From: Mycobacterium ostraviense
GTDB lineage: Bacteria; Actinomycetota; Actinomycetes; Mycobacteriales; Mycobacteriaceae
Direction: 5' to 3'
DNA length: 64,000 nucleotides
Assembly: GCF_002705925.1 (NCBI RefSeq)
Contig: NZ_NKRE01000001.1
Span: 4,604,931 to 4,668,930 of the forward strand
In this document: piece by piece, positions 55,982 through 64,000 of the stretch
Layout of the letters: each line of letters begins with the position of its first letter
Position numbering within the stretch: position 1 is the stretch's first letter
Made by a program: the position numbers and the translations under genes
Notes under the pieces: generated by a model
Told to the model about the DNA's origin: nothing
The model's input: the letters and a program-made list of their open reading frames with translations, nothing else
The model's database searches: none

Positions 55982-57754
55982 CTAGACAAACTGACTGGTT
56001 ACCCCCAAGAACGACCTGAGTTGGAAGCCGGCCAAGAGGGTGCCCAACGCAATGTCAGCCGCTATGGGAGCGCCGAACGCATAGACCAGCCCGCCGGCGG
56101 GGTCGCCGGCGAATGCCTGTTCCATTCCGCTGAGGAACAGGTTGACGTTGTAGGACGGCACAGTGGTGAAGATCGCGTTCGCGATGTCGGCTGTCGGAAG
56201 CAGCGCCGCGTAGGTGGTCGCAGCCGTCCTGGTAATGAAATTGGTGACCGTGGTGTTCGTTGACTGCAGAAAGTGGATGAAGTCAGTCGGGGAGAACGCC
56301 GCCGGCGACAGCCCGGACAGCAGCGACGGTGAGCCCGCCGCGCCCAGTGGAGCCGCCAGCAGCGCGGCCGGGAGGTCGGGAAACGTCGCCATGCCGGCGC
56401 TGATGTCGTTCATGAACGCGCTGATTCCCTGCTGGGTTCCGATCGCCAGATAGCCTGGCAGGGAAGTGGTGGCGCTCAGCGGCGGCAGGACTCCGAATGG
56501 GGTGGGCACATTCGGCGGCGAGGTCGACCAGCCGTAGGCGGGATCGCCGTAGCCCCAGTTGATCAGATACCTCAAGTTCGGCTGGACCAAATCCGCGATG
56601 GGCGTCCCGACGAATGGTATTGCCCGCACCGGGTCCAGGAGCGGCAAATTAGGGGTGGGGATCATGTAGTAGCTGGTCGAGGTGGGGCCCACCGTGTTGG
56701 TCAACGGAATAGCCGTAGCAAGCTGCTCGGGGGTGAGACTCGCATACTGGCCGTGCAGGGATTGGATGCCCATGAAGGCGTTGAGGTCGGCCAGGAAATT
56801 GATCGGGTATCGGGGAAAGTCGGCGGCGCCATCGTATTCGATTGTGTAGATCGTGGTCGGGAAGGAATTGTCCGGGGTTGCGCCGTACATCTCTATCCCC
56901 AGACTTGGGAGGCTGAGCCCGACGAAACGCTCGAACAGGCCTCCGTTGGGGTTCATCGGATTACCGACCAACGTGAAGGTCAAATTGTTGAAGTACGGGC
57001 TTCCGGCGGCCCCCGAGTTGGTGGGGTTGAGCGCCCGCATTACCAGTGAGGAGATCATGGCGCTCTGCGATTCGCCCGCCACGTTGACGGTGTTTCCGCT
57101 GGTCAGCAGCCCTGCATAGGGAGGGTTAGTGCCGACGAGGGTATTGGTCAGGATGGTGACGCCTTGAGCCACCGACACGTTGAGGGGCAAGGTCTTGACA
57201 CCGGTGTCGATATAGAACCCCTCCGGTGTGAAAAGGCTCTGCACTAGGGCCGGATCGACCGTGAAAATGGGCGCGATGTATTTCGAGACAATGTTGTTTA
57301 CATAATCAATCGAAGGAATCGGGTTCCCGCTGCCACCCATGACCAGGGTGTTCACCGCTGCCGCCGAGGGAGCCGCGGACGTTAAGGTGCTCGACACTCC
57401 GGACGCGATACCGCCTAGCATCGCCCGGACGGGTGAGCTGATGGTTGCCAGCGCCTCCGATACCGCGGCGGCATTGGCGGCCTCGGCCTGCGCGTAGGAA
57501 GTGGCCGCGGTGGCCAACGCCTGGGCGAACGCATCATGAAACGCGCCAGCTTGCGTCATAACGGCCTGGCATTCCTGGCCATATGCGCGGAACAGGCTCG
57601 CGATGAGCTCCGACACCTCGTCGCGCGCCGCAGCTATCACCCCGGTCGTCGAAGCCACCGTGGCCGCGTTGGCCGCGCCGATCGCTGCGCGGATCTGCGC
57701 TACGTCTGCCGCAGCAGTCGCCACGATATCGGGCCGCGTGAGCATGTAGGTCAT
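55982..57754 (-). CDS. PE family protein with PE-PPE serine-hydrolase domain
   Basis: A 590-residue protein. Residues 1-95 form a PE domain (LTRPDIVATAAADVAQIRAAI, AHDAFA-like second helix). A linker follows, then a PE-PPE (PF08237) alpha/beta hydrolase domain from about 185 to 425, with Ser229 in the GESQS elbow. Proteins of this class are exported by type VII secretion and several are esterases. The usual YxxxD/E export signal after the PE helices is not obvious to me. ATG 57754 is preceded by GAGGA. No PPE partner gene is adjacent; the only PPE in the window is a truncated one at 42.5 kb. Confidence 0.9.
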   Translation of the reverse strand: MTYMLTRPDIVATAAADVAQIRAAIGAANAATVASTTGVIAAARDEVSELIASLFRAYGQECQAVMTQAGAFHDAFAQALATAATSYAQAEAANAAAVSEALATISSPVRAMLGGIASGVSSTLTSAAPSAAAVNTLVMGGSGNPIPSIDYVNNIVSKYIAPIFTVDPALVQSLFTPEGFYIDTGVKTLPLNVSVAQGVTILTNTLVGTNPPYAGLLTSGNTVNVAGESQSAMISSLVMRALNPTNSGAAGSPYFNNLTFTLVGNPMNPNGGLFERFVGLSLPSLGIEMYGATPDNSFPTTIYTIEYDGAADFPRYPINFLADLNAFMGIQSLHGQYASLTPEQLATAIPLTNTVGPTSTSYYMIPTPNLPLLDPVRAIPFVGTPIADLVQPNLRYLINWGYGDPAYGWSTSPPNVPTPFGVLPPLSATTSLPGYLAIGTQQGISAFMNDISAGMATFPDLPAALLAAPLGAAGSPSLLSGLSPAAFSPTDFIHFLQSTNTTVTNFITRTAATTYAALLPTADIANAIFTTVPSYNVNLFLSGMEQAFAGDPAGGLVYAFGAPIAADIALGTLLAGFQLRSFLGVTSQFV

Positions 57755-57876
57755 CGGACCGTCCTCCTCTACGGTGAGGGTCGGGAGGGAGCTACCAGTG
57801 AGCGTAGAGCGGTCTAACCGGCGTGTCCGGCGTTTACGCCTCGCATTTCCGGCCGCACATCCACCGTTTGCGAACT

Positions 57877-59367
57877 TCAGCCGCCCCGGGCGGCGATCAT
57901 GGCCGAGCGATTGACTTTGGTTGCCGCCGTGCGGGGAATCTGGTCGATGAATTCCACTGTCTTGGGCACCTTGTACGGCGCAAGCCGGTTCTTGGCGTAC
58001 TCGATCACCTGTTGTTCGGTCAGCGGCGCCGCCGCTTGCACCACGGCATGGACCCGGCGTCCCCAGTGCGCGTCCGAGATGCCGATGACCACGACGTCGG
58101 CGATATCGGGGTGGCCGGCCAGTGCGGACTCCACCTCTGCCGGAAAGACGTTGGCACCGCCGGTGACGATCATGTCGGCGCGACGGTCGGTGATGTAGAG
58201 GTAGCCGTCGGTGTCCACGTGACCGATGTCGCCGGCCGACCGAAACCCGTCTTCGGTCGACGGAAGTGGCGGCGCGCCACCAAGATAGCGGTATCCCGCA
58301 CTCATCGGCGCGCGCAGGTAGACCTCGCCTTGTTCGCCGGGGGGCAGCGGCTCCTGCTCGGCGTCCAGGATCCGGATCTCGGTGTCCCTGAAGCCGCGGC
58401 CGACGCTGCCCGGATGCGTCAGCCATTCGTCGCCGCGCAGCGCGGTGAGCCCCAGATTTTCGGTCATGCCGTAGGCCATCACAATCTGTTCCGGGCTCAG
58501 TAGCTCGAACCAGGTGTGCAGCAGCGTGGGCGGCATCACGGCGGCGCCCTGCAGGATGAAGTCGATGCTGGACAAGTCGCGCCGACCGATGTCGGGTACC
58601 GCGGCGATGCGCTTGAGCATTGTCGGGGTGGCCGTGAAGTTGGTAACTCGGTATTGCTCGACCGTGTCGACAACCGTTGCGGCATCGAACTTTTCCAATA
58701 CCACTAATTGGTCGCCGCCCAACAGGAAATGCAGGGCGGCAAAGCCGTTGGTGTGATACATCGGCGCGGGCACCAGGATGGTCTGGGGCTGGGCCACCGG
58801 CGTCCAGGCTGACAAGAACGGCTCGCTGTGCTGAGGCGTCCACAGCGACGGCGCCAGGTTGAGGATCACCTTGGGAACGCCGGTTGACCCGCTGCTGCAA
58901 ATGCCGTGGGCGGTCGGGGAAACAGCTTCGGGCAGTGGGCTTTCCGGTTCGACGGCGGCGCGCACATCCAGCTCCCACCGGCTTTTCTCGTCGACCACGA
59001 CGGCGGCGTCGATCACGTTCAGCACCCGGTTCCGCTCCCACTCGGGTAGGTCCCAGTGCATAGGAACCGGAACCGCGCCGATCTTCCAGCAGCCCAGGAT
59101 GGTCAGTACGAGGTGCACGGAGTTGGGGATCGCGATGGCAACCAGAGAACCTATCTGGGCACCACTGGCGTCCAGCGCCCGCGCCCATTGATTGGCACGG
59201 GCGTCGAGTTCGGCAAAGGTCAGCGTGCGGGTGCTGCCGTCGGGCGTCACGGTGGTCAGGGCCGCTTCGTCGCTTCGTTGCTCGGCCAGCTCCTGCAGCC
59301 TGGTCCCGAACGGGGTGCCGTCGGCCAGCGGGTTGGGGGCGACCGAGGATTCGCCGGCGTGGCTCAT
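57877..59367 (-). CDS. Acyl-CoA ligase (AMP-binding)
   Basis: A 496-residue ANL-superfamily ligase. The P-loop-like motif is CSSGSTGVPKVIL (a variant of TSGTTGxPKG), the middle has MAYGMTENLG and the ATP-binding DIGHVDTDGYLYITDRRADMI, and the end RTAATKVNRSAM carries the catalytic lysine. It starts at ATG 59367, overlapping the preceding dehydrogenase stop. It is the last gene of a five-gene leftward operon with four dehydrogenase subunits, so it probably activates the pathway acid or an intermediate. Confidence 0.92.
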   Translation of the reverse strand: MSHAGESSVAPNPLADGTPFGTRLQELAEQRSDEAALTTVTPDGSTRTLTFAELDARANQWARALDASGAQIGSLVAIAIPNSVHLVLTILGCWKIGAVPVPMHWDLPEWERNRVLNVIDAAVVVDEKSRWELDVRAAVEPESPLPEAVSPTAHGICSSGSTGVPKVILNLAPSLWTPQHSEPFLSAWTPVAQPQTILVPAPMYHTNGFAALHFLLGGDQLVVLEKFDAATVVDTVEQYRVTNFTATPTMLKRIAAVPDIGRRDLSSIDFILQGAAVMPPTLLHTWFELLSPEQIVMAYGMTENLGLTALRGDEWLTHPGSVGRGFRDTEIRILDAEQEPLPPGEQGEVYLRAPMSAGYRYLGGAPPLPSTEDGFRSAGDIGHVDTDGYLYITDRRADMIVTGGANVFPAEVESALAGHPDIADVVVIGISDAHWGRRVHAVVQAAAPLTEQQVIEYAKNRLAPYKVPKTVEFIDQIPRTAATKVNRSAMIAARGG

Positions 59368-60299
59368 GCGGGTACCGGCCCGGTGAAGAGCGTCTCCAGA
59401 TAGCCGTCACGGACATCGGAGATCAGGCGGCGACTCAGTGCTTCGGTTCCCAACGGCAACCGGATCAGCGGTTGAGTGTGCCGGTCCAGCACGCTGACGT
59501 CGGACTCGTCGCAGAAGCCCAGCGCGCCGAGCAGTTGGTGTGACGTGCGCAGCACCTGCCGCGCGGTGTCGGCGGCCTGCAGCCGCAGCACCAGCGCGTC
59601 GGCCGAACCCGCTTGCGCCGCAGTCGATCGCGATCGGCTAAGGGTGTACTTGGCGAGTTCGAAAAGCCCGCGGACCGCGACGGCCGCATCTGCGACGGCA
59701 AACCTGACCGCCTGGAAATCGGCCAGCGGCCTGCCGAACTGAACCCGGCTCCGCACGTGATCGGTGGCGATGTTCAGCGACTGCTGCGCCGCCCCCAGCA
59801 GCTGCCATGATCCCAGCACAAGATGAAGGTTAATGTCGGCGGCCGAAACCGTGCCATCGGGCGCTCCCAAGGCCGCCGGCACCAGAAACGGCCCCAGTTT
59901 GGCCGCGGTGCGCACCGCAGGTTGCACGGGATAACGAGTGCCGTCGAGGTCGGCGGCGATCCAGTCGCCGGGTAAGTCGCCGTGATCGACGCGGGGTGCT
60001 TGCGGATTCACCAGAGCCAGGCGGGCGCCGTCGATCGCCAGCAACTCTTCGACGAGGGGGTAGGGCAACGCGGCGGCGCCGGCGGCCTGGCACAGCACCG
60101 CGGCGGCCAGCAGATCGTCGGATGCGGATCGCACGTCCAGCTCGAATGCGCCCAGCTGCACCAGCGCCTCGCGTGCCGCGCCGCGAACGCTGTCGTCGGT
60201 CTCGGCCCGCAGCGCCGCCGCGGGCCCGCCCACCCGCGCGAGGCGCTTGGCCGCGATGGCGGCGAAGTCGGTAATATCTTGCGGCAGTTCGGTATTCAC
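59364..60299 (-). CDS. Acyl-CoA dehydrogenase, short divergent subunit
   Basis: A 311-residue FadE-like protein, shorter than usual because the central beta-domain is reduced. It retains SRVQFGRPLADFQAVRFAVAD (FAD-contact region) and ends with HQLLGALGFCDESDVSVLDRH, lacking the EGTxE segment. GTG 60299 overlaps the stop of the upstream partner dehydrogenase. Most likely the beta-like subunit of a heteromer with that protein. Confidence 0.85.
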   Translation of the reverse strand: MNTELPQDITDFAAIAAKRLARVGGPAAALRAETDDSVRGAAREALVQLGAFELDVRSASDDLLAAAVLCQAAGAAALPYPLVEELLAIDGARLALVNPQAPRVDHGDLPGDWIAADLDGTRYPVQPAVRTAAKLGPFLVPAALGAPDGTVSAADINLHLVLGSWQLLGAAQQSLNIATDHVRSRVQFGRPLADFQAVRFAVADAAVAVRGLFELAKYTLSRSRSTAAQAGSADALVLRLQAADTARQVLRTSHQLLGALGFCDESDVSVLDRHTQPLIRLPLGTEALSRRLISDVRDGYLETLFTGPVPA

Positions 60300-61462
60300 C
60301 GGTGTTCCCCCAAGACGTCACGTGCTACCAGCATTCGCTGTACTTCGATGGTGCCCGACGCCACGGTGGCCGCCTGTGCGTAACGCCAATGATCTTCGAT
60401 CGCGCCGTGCAGCGGGGCCATGACACCGCTGTCCAGCGCTGCCGGGCCGAGCACGTCGAAAAGCAGCTCGGCGACCTGTTGATCGCAGGTGGTGGTCGCG
60501 ATACGGGCGGCACTGGCTGCCGCACCCGCCTCCGGATCATCCTGCAGCGACACCGCTCGATAGGCCAGTAATCTGGCCACCCGTAAGTCGACGAGCGCCC
60601 GAACCCAGCGCACCCGAATCGATTCGGGCAGCCGGTCCCAGTCGTCGCGGAGTTCGGTGCGCAGCCGGTGCAGCAACGATTCGCAGCGTGCGTAACGGGC
60701 GATGCCGACGCGTTCAAAGGCCAGGGCTTCCCGCATCACCCGCCAACCGTCGCCGGGCTCGCCCAGCACATCGCCGGGGAAGGCCGGCACCCCGTCGAGG
60801 AACATCTCGTTGAGGTGATGCGGGCCCAGCATCGACGGAATTGGCCGGACCGTGATACCGGGCCGGTCCATCGGAACCAGAAACAGGGTGAGCCGCTTGG
60901 ATTTAGGAGCATCCGGGTGTGTACACGCCGCCAGCACACACCACGAGGCCATCTGGGCATACGACGTCCACACCTTCTGGCCGGTGATGCGCCAGCTCCG
61001 GCCGTCCGGGCCGTCCGGCACAGCGCGGGTGCGCAGCGACGCCAGGTCGGTGCCCGCCTCCGGCTCGGAAAAGCCTTGGCACCACACCACTTCGCCGGCA
61101 GCGATCGCCAACAGGTGCTTGGCCTTCTGTTCTGCCGTTCCGTATCGCATGATCGCCGGGCCCACCCAGTTGATGCCCATGTACTGCGGGCCGCGCGGCT
61201 CGTGGTGGGCCCACATCTCTTCGCGTAGCACGGTCTGCTGCCAGATCGAACCACCGCCGCCACCATGTTCTTTAGGCCAGGCCAGTGCCAGCAGCCGTTC
61301 GGCGGCAAGGAGTTTGCAGAATGACTCGGTGGTGGCCAGGTCCTGGGGATCGTCGGTGCAGGCGCCGAGGAAGCCGGCGGGCACGTGGTTGGCGATCAAC
61401 TGCCGGAGCCGGGTTCGCAGTTCAGCAGCGTCATCGCCGAGGTCGTAATCCATCGTCGTCAT
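60296..61462 (-). CDS. Acyl-CoA dehydrogenase
   Basis: A 388-residue enzyme with LALAWPKEHGGGGGS, CQGFSEPEAGTDLASLRT (flavin segment), TGQKVWTSYAQMASW and, at the end, ATVASGTIEVQRMLVARDVLGE, where the glutamate of GTIE fills the usual site. ATG 61462 overlaps the next upstream gene's stop; ATG 61453 is possible. It is flanked on both sides by further dehydrogenase subunits in the same operon. Confidence 0.9.
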   Translation of the reverse strand: MTTMDYDLGDDAAELRTRLRQLIANHVPAGFLGACTDDPQDLATTESFCKLLAAERLLALAWPKEHGGGGGSIWQQTVLREEMWAHHEPRGPQYMGINWVGPAIMRYGTAEQKAKHLLAIAAGEVVWCQGFSEPEAGTDLASLRTRAVPDGPDGRSWRITGQKVWTSYAQMASWCVLAACTHPDAPKSKRLTLFLVPMDRPGITVRPIPSMLGPHHLNEMFLDGVPAFPGDVLGEPGDGWRVMREALAFERVGIARYARCESLLHRLRTELRDDWDRLPESIRVRWVRALVDLRVARLLAYRAVSLQDDPEAGAAASAARIATTTCDQQVAELLFDVLGPAALDSGVMAPLHGAIEDHWRYAQAATVASGTIEVQRMLVARDVLGEHR

Positions 61463-62562
61463 CCCTTCGGCAGCCCGAGCAGCCGCTCGGCGATGATGTT
61501 GCGCTGGACCTCGGATGTTCCGCCGTAGATGGTCGCGGCAAGCGCATCCTGGCGTTCGAAGAGCAGGTCGGCGTCACCGGCCGAACCCGGACCAGCGGCC
61601 ACGGCGCTTAGGTCCCAAACCCGTTGTAAGGTAACCGACCCAAGTAACTTGAGGATGTCGGCCTGCGGGCTGGGCCGGCCGGCGAGTTCGTTGCTCAGAG
61701 CGCGGTACCCGGTGGCCCGCAGCGCCTCGGCATCGGCCAGTAGCGAGCCCAGCTCGGCGTAGATGTCGGGGTCGCGGCCGCCCCGTATCGAGTCGAGGCC
61801 GCGCTTGATCTCGACCCAGTTCATGATCCAGATCATCTGGCGCTCATGGTGCAACGACGCCAACGCTACGTTCCAGCCGCCGTTGCACGGACCCAGAAGG
61901 TTGTCGACGGGCACTTCGACATCGTCGAGGAAGACCTCACAGAACGTCTCGTCGGACGCCGACGCCATCCGGATGGGTTCGATCCGCACCCCGGGCGAGT
62001 GCAGGTCAAGAATGAGGCAGGAGATGCCGCGGTGTTTCGGCGCATCCGGGTCGGTGCGGGCATACAAGGTGCACCACCGCGACTCGTGGGCCTGCGTGGT
62101 CCAGATCTTGTGGCCGTTGACCCGGAACACCTTGCTATTAGGGCCGTGTCGGTCGGCGCGGGTGCGCAGGCCGGCGAAATCCGATCCGGCTTCCGGTTCG
62201 GACATGCCCAGCGCCCACCACTCGTCACCGCGCAGCAGCGGAACCAGCAGCCGGTCGATCTGCTCGGGGGTGCCGAATCGGCGGATGCCGGGTGCGGCGA
62301 CGTTGGGTCCGGCGATGTTGGGCAGTTTGGGGGCAAAGCGCAGCGCGGCCTCGATCCGGATTTCCATGGCATCGCGCAGGCTCAGCGAACGGCCACCATG
62401 CTCGCGGGGCCAGGTGGGTTGAATCCACCCCGCTTCGAAGGCGGCCCGCTGGTAGTCGCGTCGCAGCCGAATGTCCCAGCGGTACTGGCGATATCGCTCG
62501 TAATAGTCGCCCGGTAGGAAGGCCGTGAGCCATTCGCGGAATTCTGAGACCGGCGCAGTCAT
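61459..62562 (-). CDS. Acyl-CoA dehydrogenase
   Basis: A 367-residue acyl-CoA dehydrogenase: IQPTWPREHGGRSLSL in the N-domain, LGMSEPEAGSDFAGLRT, NGHKIWTTQAHESRW in the beta-domain and ATIYGGTSEVQRNIIAERLLGLP at the C-terminus with the active-site glutamate of GGTSE. ATG 62562 overlaps the preceding divergent subunit's stop. Its closest relative in the window by motif pattern is the neighbouring 60296-61462 protein. Confidence 0.9.
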   Translation of the reverse strand: MTAPVSEFREWLTAFLPGDYYERYRQYRWDIRLRRDYQRAAFEAGWIQPTWPREHGGRSLSLRDAMEIRIEAALRFAPKLPNIAGPNVAAPGIRRFGTPEQIDRLLVPLLRGDEWWALGMSEPEAGSDFAGLRTRADRHGPNSKVFRVNGHKIWTTQAHESRWCTLYARTDPDAPKHRGISCLILDLHSPGVRIEPIRMASASDETFCEVFLDDVEVPVDNLLGPCNGGWNVALASLHHERQMIWIMNWVEIKRGLDSIRGGRDPDIYAELGSLLADAEALRATGYRALSNELAGRPSPQADILKLLGSVTLQRVWDLSAVAAGPGSAGDADLLFERQDALAATIYGGTSEVQRNIIAERLLGLPKG

Positions 62563-63602
62563 GATGCGCCCCCGGCGAAGCGTCGGCCCGCCTCGTGGTA
62601 GAGGGCATGGCTGTCGCCCAGCAGCGCCGCGCCCTGCCAAGCGCGCCGGACGTAGAGGTGGATGTCGTGTTCCCAGGTCTGGGCCAGGGCACCGTGTACC
62701 TGGACGGCGGTGCGCGCGCAGCGGGTCGCGGCCTCGCCGGCCGCTGCCTTGGCCAGCGCCGAAGTGGTCCAGTCGGGGTCGGTTGCCGCCGCGTAGGTGA
62801 GGCTGCGGGCGCGCTCGACGCTGACGTAGTTGTCGGCCAGCGCGTGCTTGATCGCCTGGAATGCTCCGATCGGCTTGCCGAACTGATGGCGTGTCTTGGC
62901 GTGTTCGACGGCGCGGTGCAGGACCGCGGTCGCCACTCCGACCAGGTCGGCGGCAGCGGCAATCAGCGGGGCGGTCAATGCGGATTCGGCGCTGTCGACG
63001 GGCGCGCTGGCTATGACAGCGGTGTCGATTTCGACATCGGCGACGGGTTGCGCGGGGTCGGTCGACTCGCCGGGCCGGATGACCACCCCGTCGCCGGGGC
63101 GCGCGACCGCGGCCACCAGGCCCCGGTCCGACGTCGCCAGCGTGACGATCAGCTCGGCCTGGACCAGATTGGGCACCGCGACCGCATGTCCGCGCAGGCG
63201 TCCGTGCTGCAGCGTCATGGGCGGCCGCGGCAGCCGGTGTCCGGGGGAGTGGACGGCCAGGGTTGCGACGACACCTCCGGCGATCTCGGCCAGCACATCG
63301 TCGAGACGGCAGGCCCGCAACACACCCGCAGCCAGGCCGACGCTGCTCAGCAGCGGGATGGGGGCGATGGCCGCACCGCATTGTTCCAGAACCAGTACCA
63401 GCTCGAGGGGGCCGAGATCACCGGCCGGATCGGCTATGGCGAGTTCGGTCCAGCCGAGGCCGACGACTGTCTTCCACAGCGTGCGCCAACGCTCGGGATC
63501 GGTGATTGCCTGCCGGGCGGCGTCGGGTGGGCACTCGGCGCGCAGGACGTCGCGCACGGTGTCGCGCAGCGCCAGCTGCTCTGAAGTCAGGTCGACATCC
63601 AT
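62559..63602 (-). CDS. Acyl-CoA dehydrogenase, divergent subunit
   Basis: A 347-residue FadE-like protein beginning MDVDLTSEQLALRDTVRDVL. It retains KTRHQFGKPIGAFQAIKHALADNYV and ends with HGALAQTWEHDIHLYVRRA, without the EGTxE segment. It closely follows the pattern of the 38934 protein (compare WEHDLHLYLRR). First gene of the leftward five-gene operon; an AT-rich stretch (63603-63640) before it probably holds the promoter. It likely pairs with the next gene product. Confidence 0.87.
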   Translation of the reverse strand: MDVDLTSEQLALRDTVRDVLRAECPPDAARQAITDPERWRTLWKTVVGLGWTELAIADPAGDLGPLELVLVLEQCGAAIAPIPLLSSVGLAAGVLRACRLDDVLAEIAGGVVATLAVHSPGHRLPRPPMTLQHGRLRGHAVAVPNLVQAELIVTLATSDRGLVAAVARPGDGVVIRPGESTDPAQPVADVEIDTAVIASAPVDSAESALTAPLIAAAADLVGVATAVLHRAVEHAKTRHQFGKPIGAFQAIKHALADNYVSVERARSLTYAAATDPDWTTSALAKAAAGEAATRCARTAVQVHGALAQTWEHDIHLYVRRAWQGAALLGDSHALYHEAGRRFAGGAS

Positions 63603-63645
63603 AACACCCCTAACATAATAAAAATAGTAAACTAGGCAACCCGGC
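63603..63645. promoter_or_regulatory. AT-rich divergent promoter region
   Basis: The short gap between the dehydrogenase operon (start 63602) and the LLM gene (start 63687) holds CATAATAAAAATAGTAAAC, strikingly AT-rich for this genome and similar in character to the regions at 10070 and 33695. It probably contains -10 elements and an operator. No perfect palindrome is seen. Confidence 0.35.
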
Positions 63646-63686
63646 GCAATCGCGCAGGACGCTGTCGGACACGCATGGGTGGGCGT

Positions 63687-64000
63687 ATGGTCGAGTGGTA
63701 TCTGTTCCTGCCGCAGGTGCGGTTGCCGGTAGCAGATTTCGTGGAGCGGGCGCGGCACGCCGAGGCCAGTGGGTTTGACGGTGTGGCGTTCATCGATCAT
63801 CTCGAGGCTCCCGGGCAGCCCGCTGAAAACATCTGGGAGGCAATGACCGTCGCTACCTGGGTGGCGGCCAAGACGCAGCGGCTGCGCATCGGCCACCTGG
63901 TGCTCTGCGACGCGTTCCGACATCCAGCCGTTCTGGCCAAGCAGGCCGTCACGCTGTCGGCGGCGTCGGATGGCAGGTTCGAGCTGGGCATCGGTTCGGG
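63687..64000 (+). CDS. LLM-class F420-dependent oxidoreductase, N-terminal part (cut by window edge)
   Basis: The frame from ATG 63687 (or 63675) is open to the window end, about 105 residues: VEWYLFLPQVRLPVADF, AEASGFDGVAFIDHLE, TWVAAKTQRLRIGHLVLCDAFRHPAVLAKQAVTL and ASDGRFELGIGS. The order matches luciferase-like F420-dependent oxidoreductases, with the SGGRFxLGxG-type loop at the end. It is divergent from the dehydrogenase operon and probably controlled together with it. The C-terminal two thirds are not visible. Confidence 0.85.
   Translation, partial: MVEWYLFLPQVRLPVADFVERARHAEASGFDGVAFIDHLEAPGQPAENIWEAMTVATWVAAKTQRLRIGHLVLCDAFRHPAVLAKQAVTLSAASDGRFELGIGS

Noticed and set aside
55982-59416. 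Single 1144-codon open frame spanning the PE-PPE gene and the upstream ligase region
   Set aside because: Only the part after 57754 has PE homology; the N-terminal half is an out-of-frame reading of the acyl-CoA ligase gene.

Overview
The window is high-GC actinobacterial DNA, almost certainly from a slow-growing Mycobacterium. The evidence is a PE/PE-PPE protein, a PPE fragment, two MCE-associated membrane proteins, F420-type luciferase-like oxidoreductases, a MIRU-like intergenic repeat and, on the left, the cysM - rhomboid - murI - Rv1339-type - rph - rdgB - Rv1342c/lprD-type gene order that I know from M. tuberculosis. I do not claim a species.

Left part (1-8.1 kb): conserved housekeeping core for cysteine synthesis, D-glutamate supply, a metallo-beta-lactamase-fold cAMP phosphodiesterase, tRNA maturation and nucleotide-pool cleaning. 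Two insertions interrupt it. One is a block of three decayed genes (AraC regulator, VOC/glyoxalase protein, DUF1801 protein) at 3.0-4.3 kb. The other is an AT-richer DUF4395 membrane-protein gene with a perfect 14-bp palindrome at its promoter at 5.4-6.0 kb. The core ends at a relic of a LAGLIDADG-type regulator and a tRNA-Leu(UAG) gene.

Central and right part (8.3-64 kb): a mosaic of catabolic operons for acyl-CoA-linked breakdown of unidentified substrates, with their own regulators. (a) 8.9-15.2 kb: acyl-CoA dehydrogenase, FabG-like SDR, thiolase, CoA-transferase, second dehydrogenase, GntR/FCD regulator. (b) 15.6-24.4 kb: TetR regulator facing a DapA-family aldolase, enoyl-CoA hydratase, two amidohydrolases, acyl-CoA ligase and a two-subunit acyl-CoA dehydrogenase. 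(c) 24.5-28.3 kb: carboxyltransferase facing an F420-type oxidoreductase and a frameshifted P450. (d) 30.3-41.3 kb: SDRs, VOC protein, P450, a Rieske ferredoxin with a pair of amidohydrolases of which one lacks its metal ligands, an alpha/beta hydrolase with Asp in place of the nucleophile Ser, orphan MCE-associated proteins and another dehydrogenase pair. (e) 57.9-63.6 kb: ligase and four acyl-CoA dehydrogenase subunits.

Between (d) and (e) lie a scrambled MFS transporter, a truncated PPE gene, a MarR regulator, a SigF-type stress module (a 653-residue PAS/phosphatase/kinase/STAS protein, a GAF-ANTAR protein, and a hemerythrin-like protein behind a near-consensus SigF promoter), a TetR-thioesterase fusion with a perfect operator palindrome, an uncharacterised SNF2-helicase/zinc-ribbon gene pair, and a Phd/zeta-like toxin-antitoxin pair whose toxin lacks an ATG start. 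A dispersed element of about 0.4 kb occurs in inverted orientation at 28.4 and 55.2 kb and brackets 26 kb of accessory DNA. Pseudogenes are frequent (about nine clear cases), which suggests ongoing genome decay.
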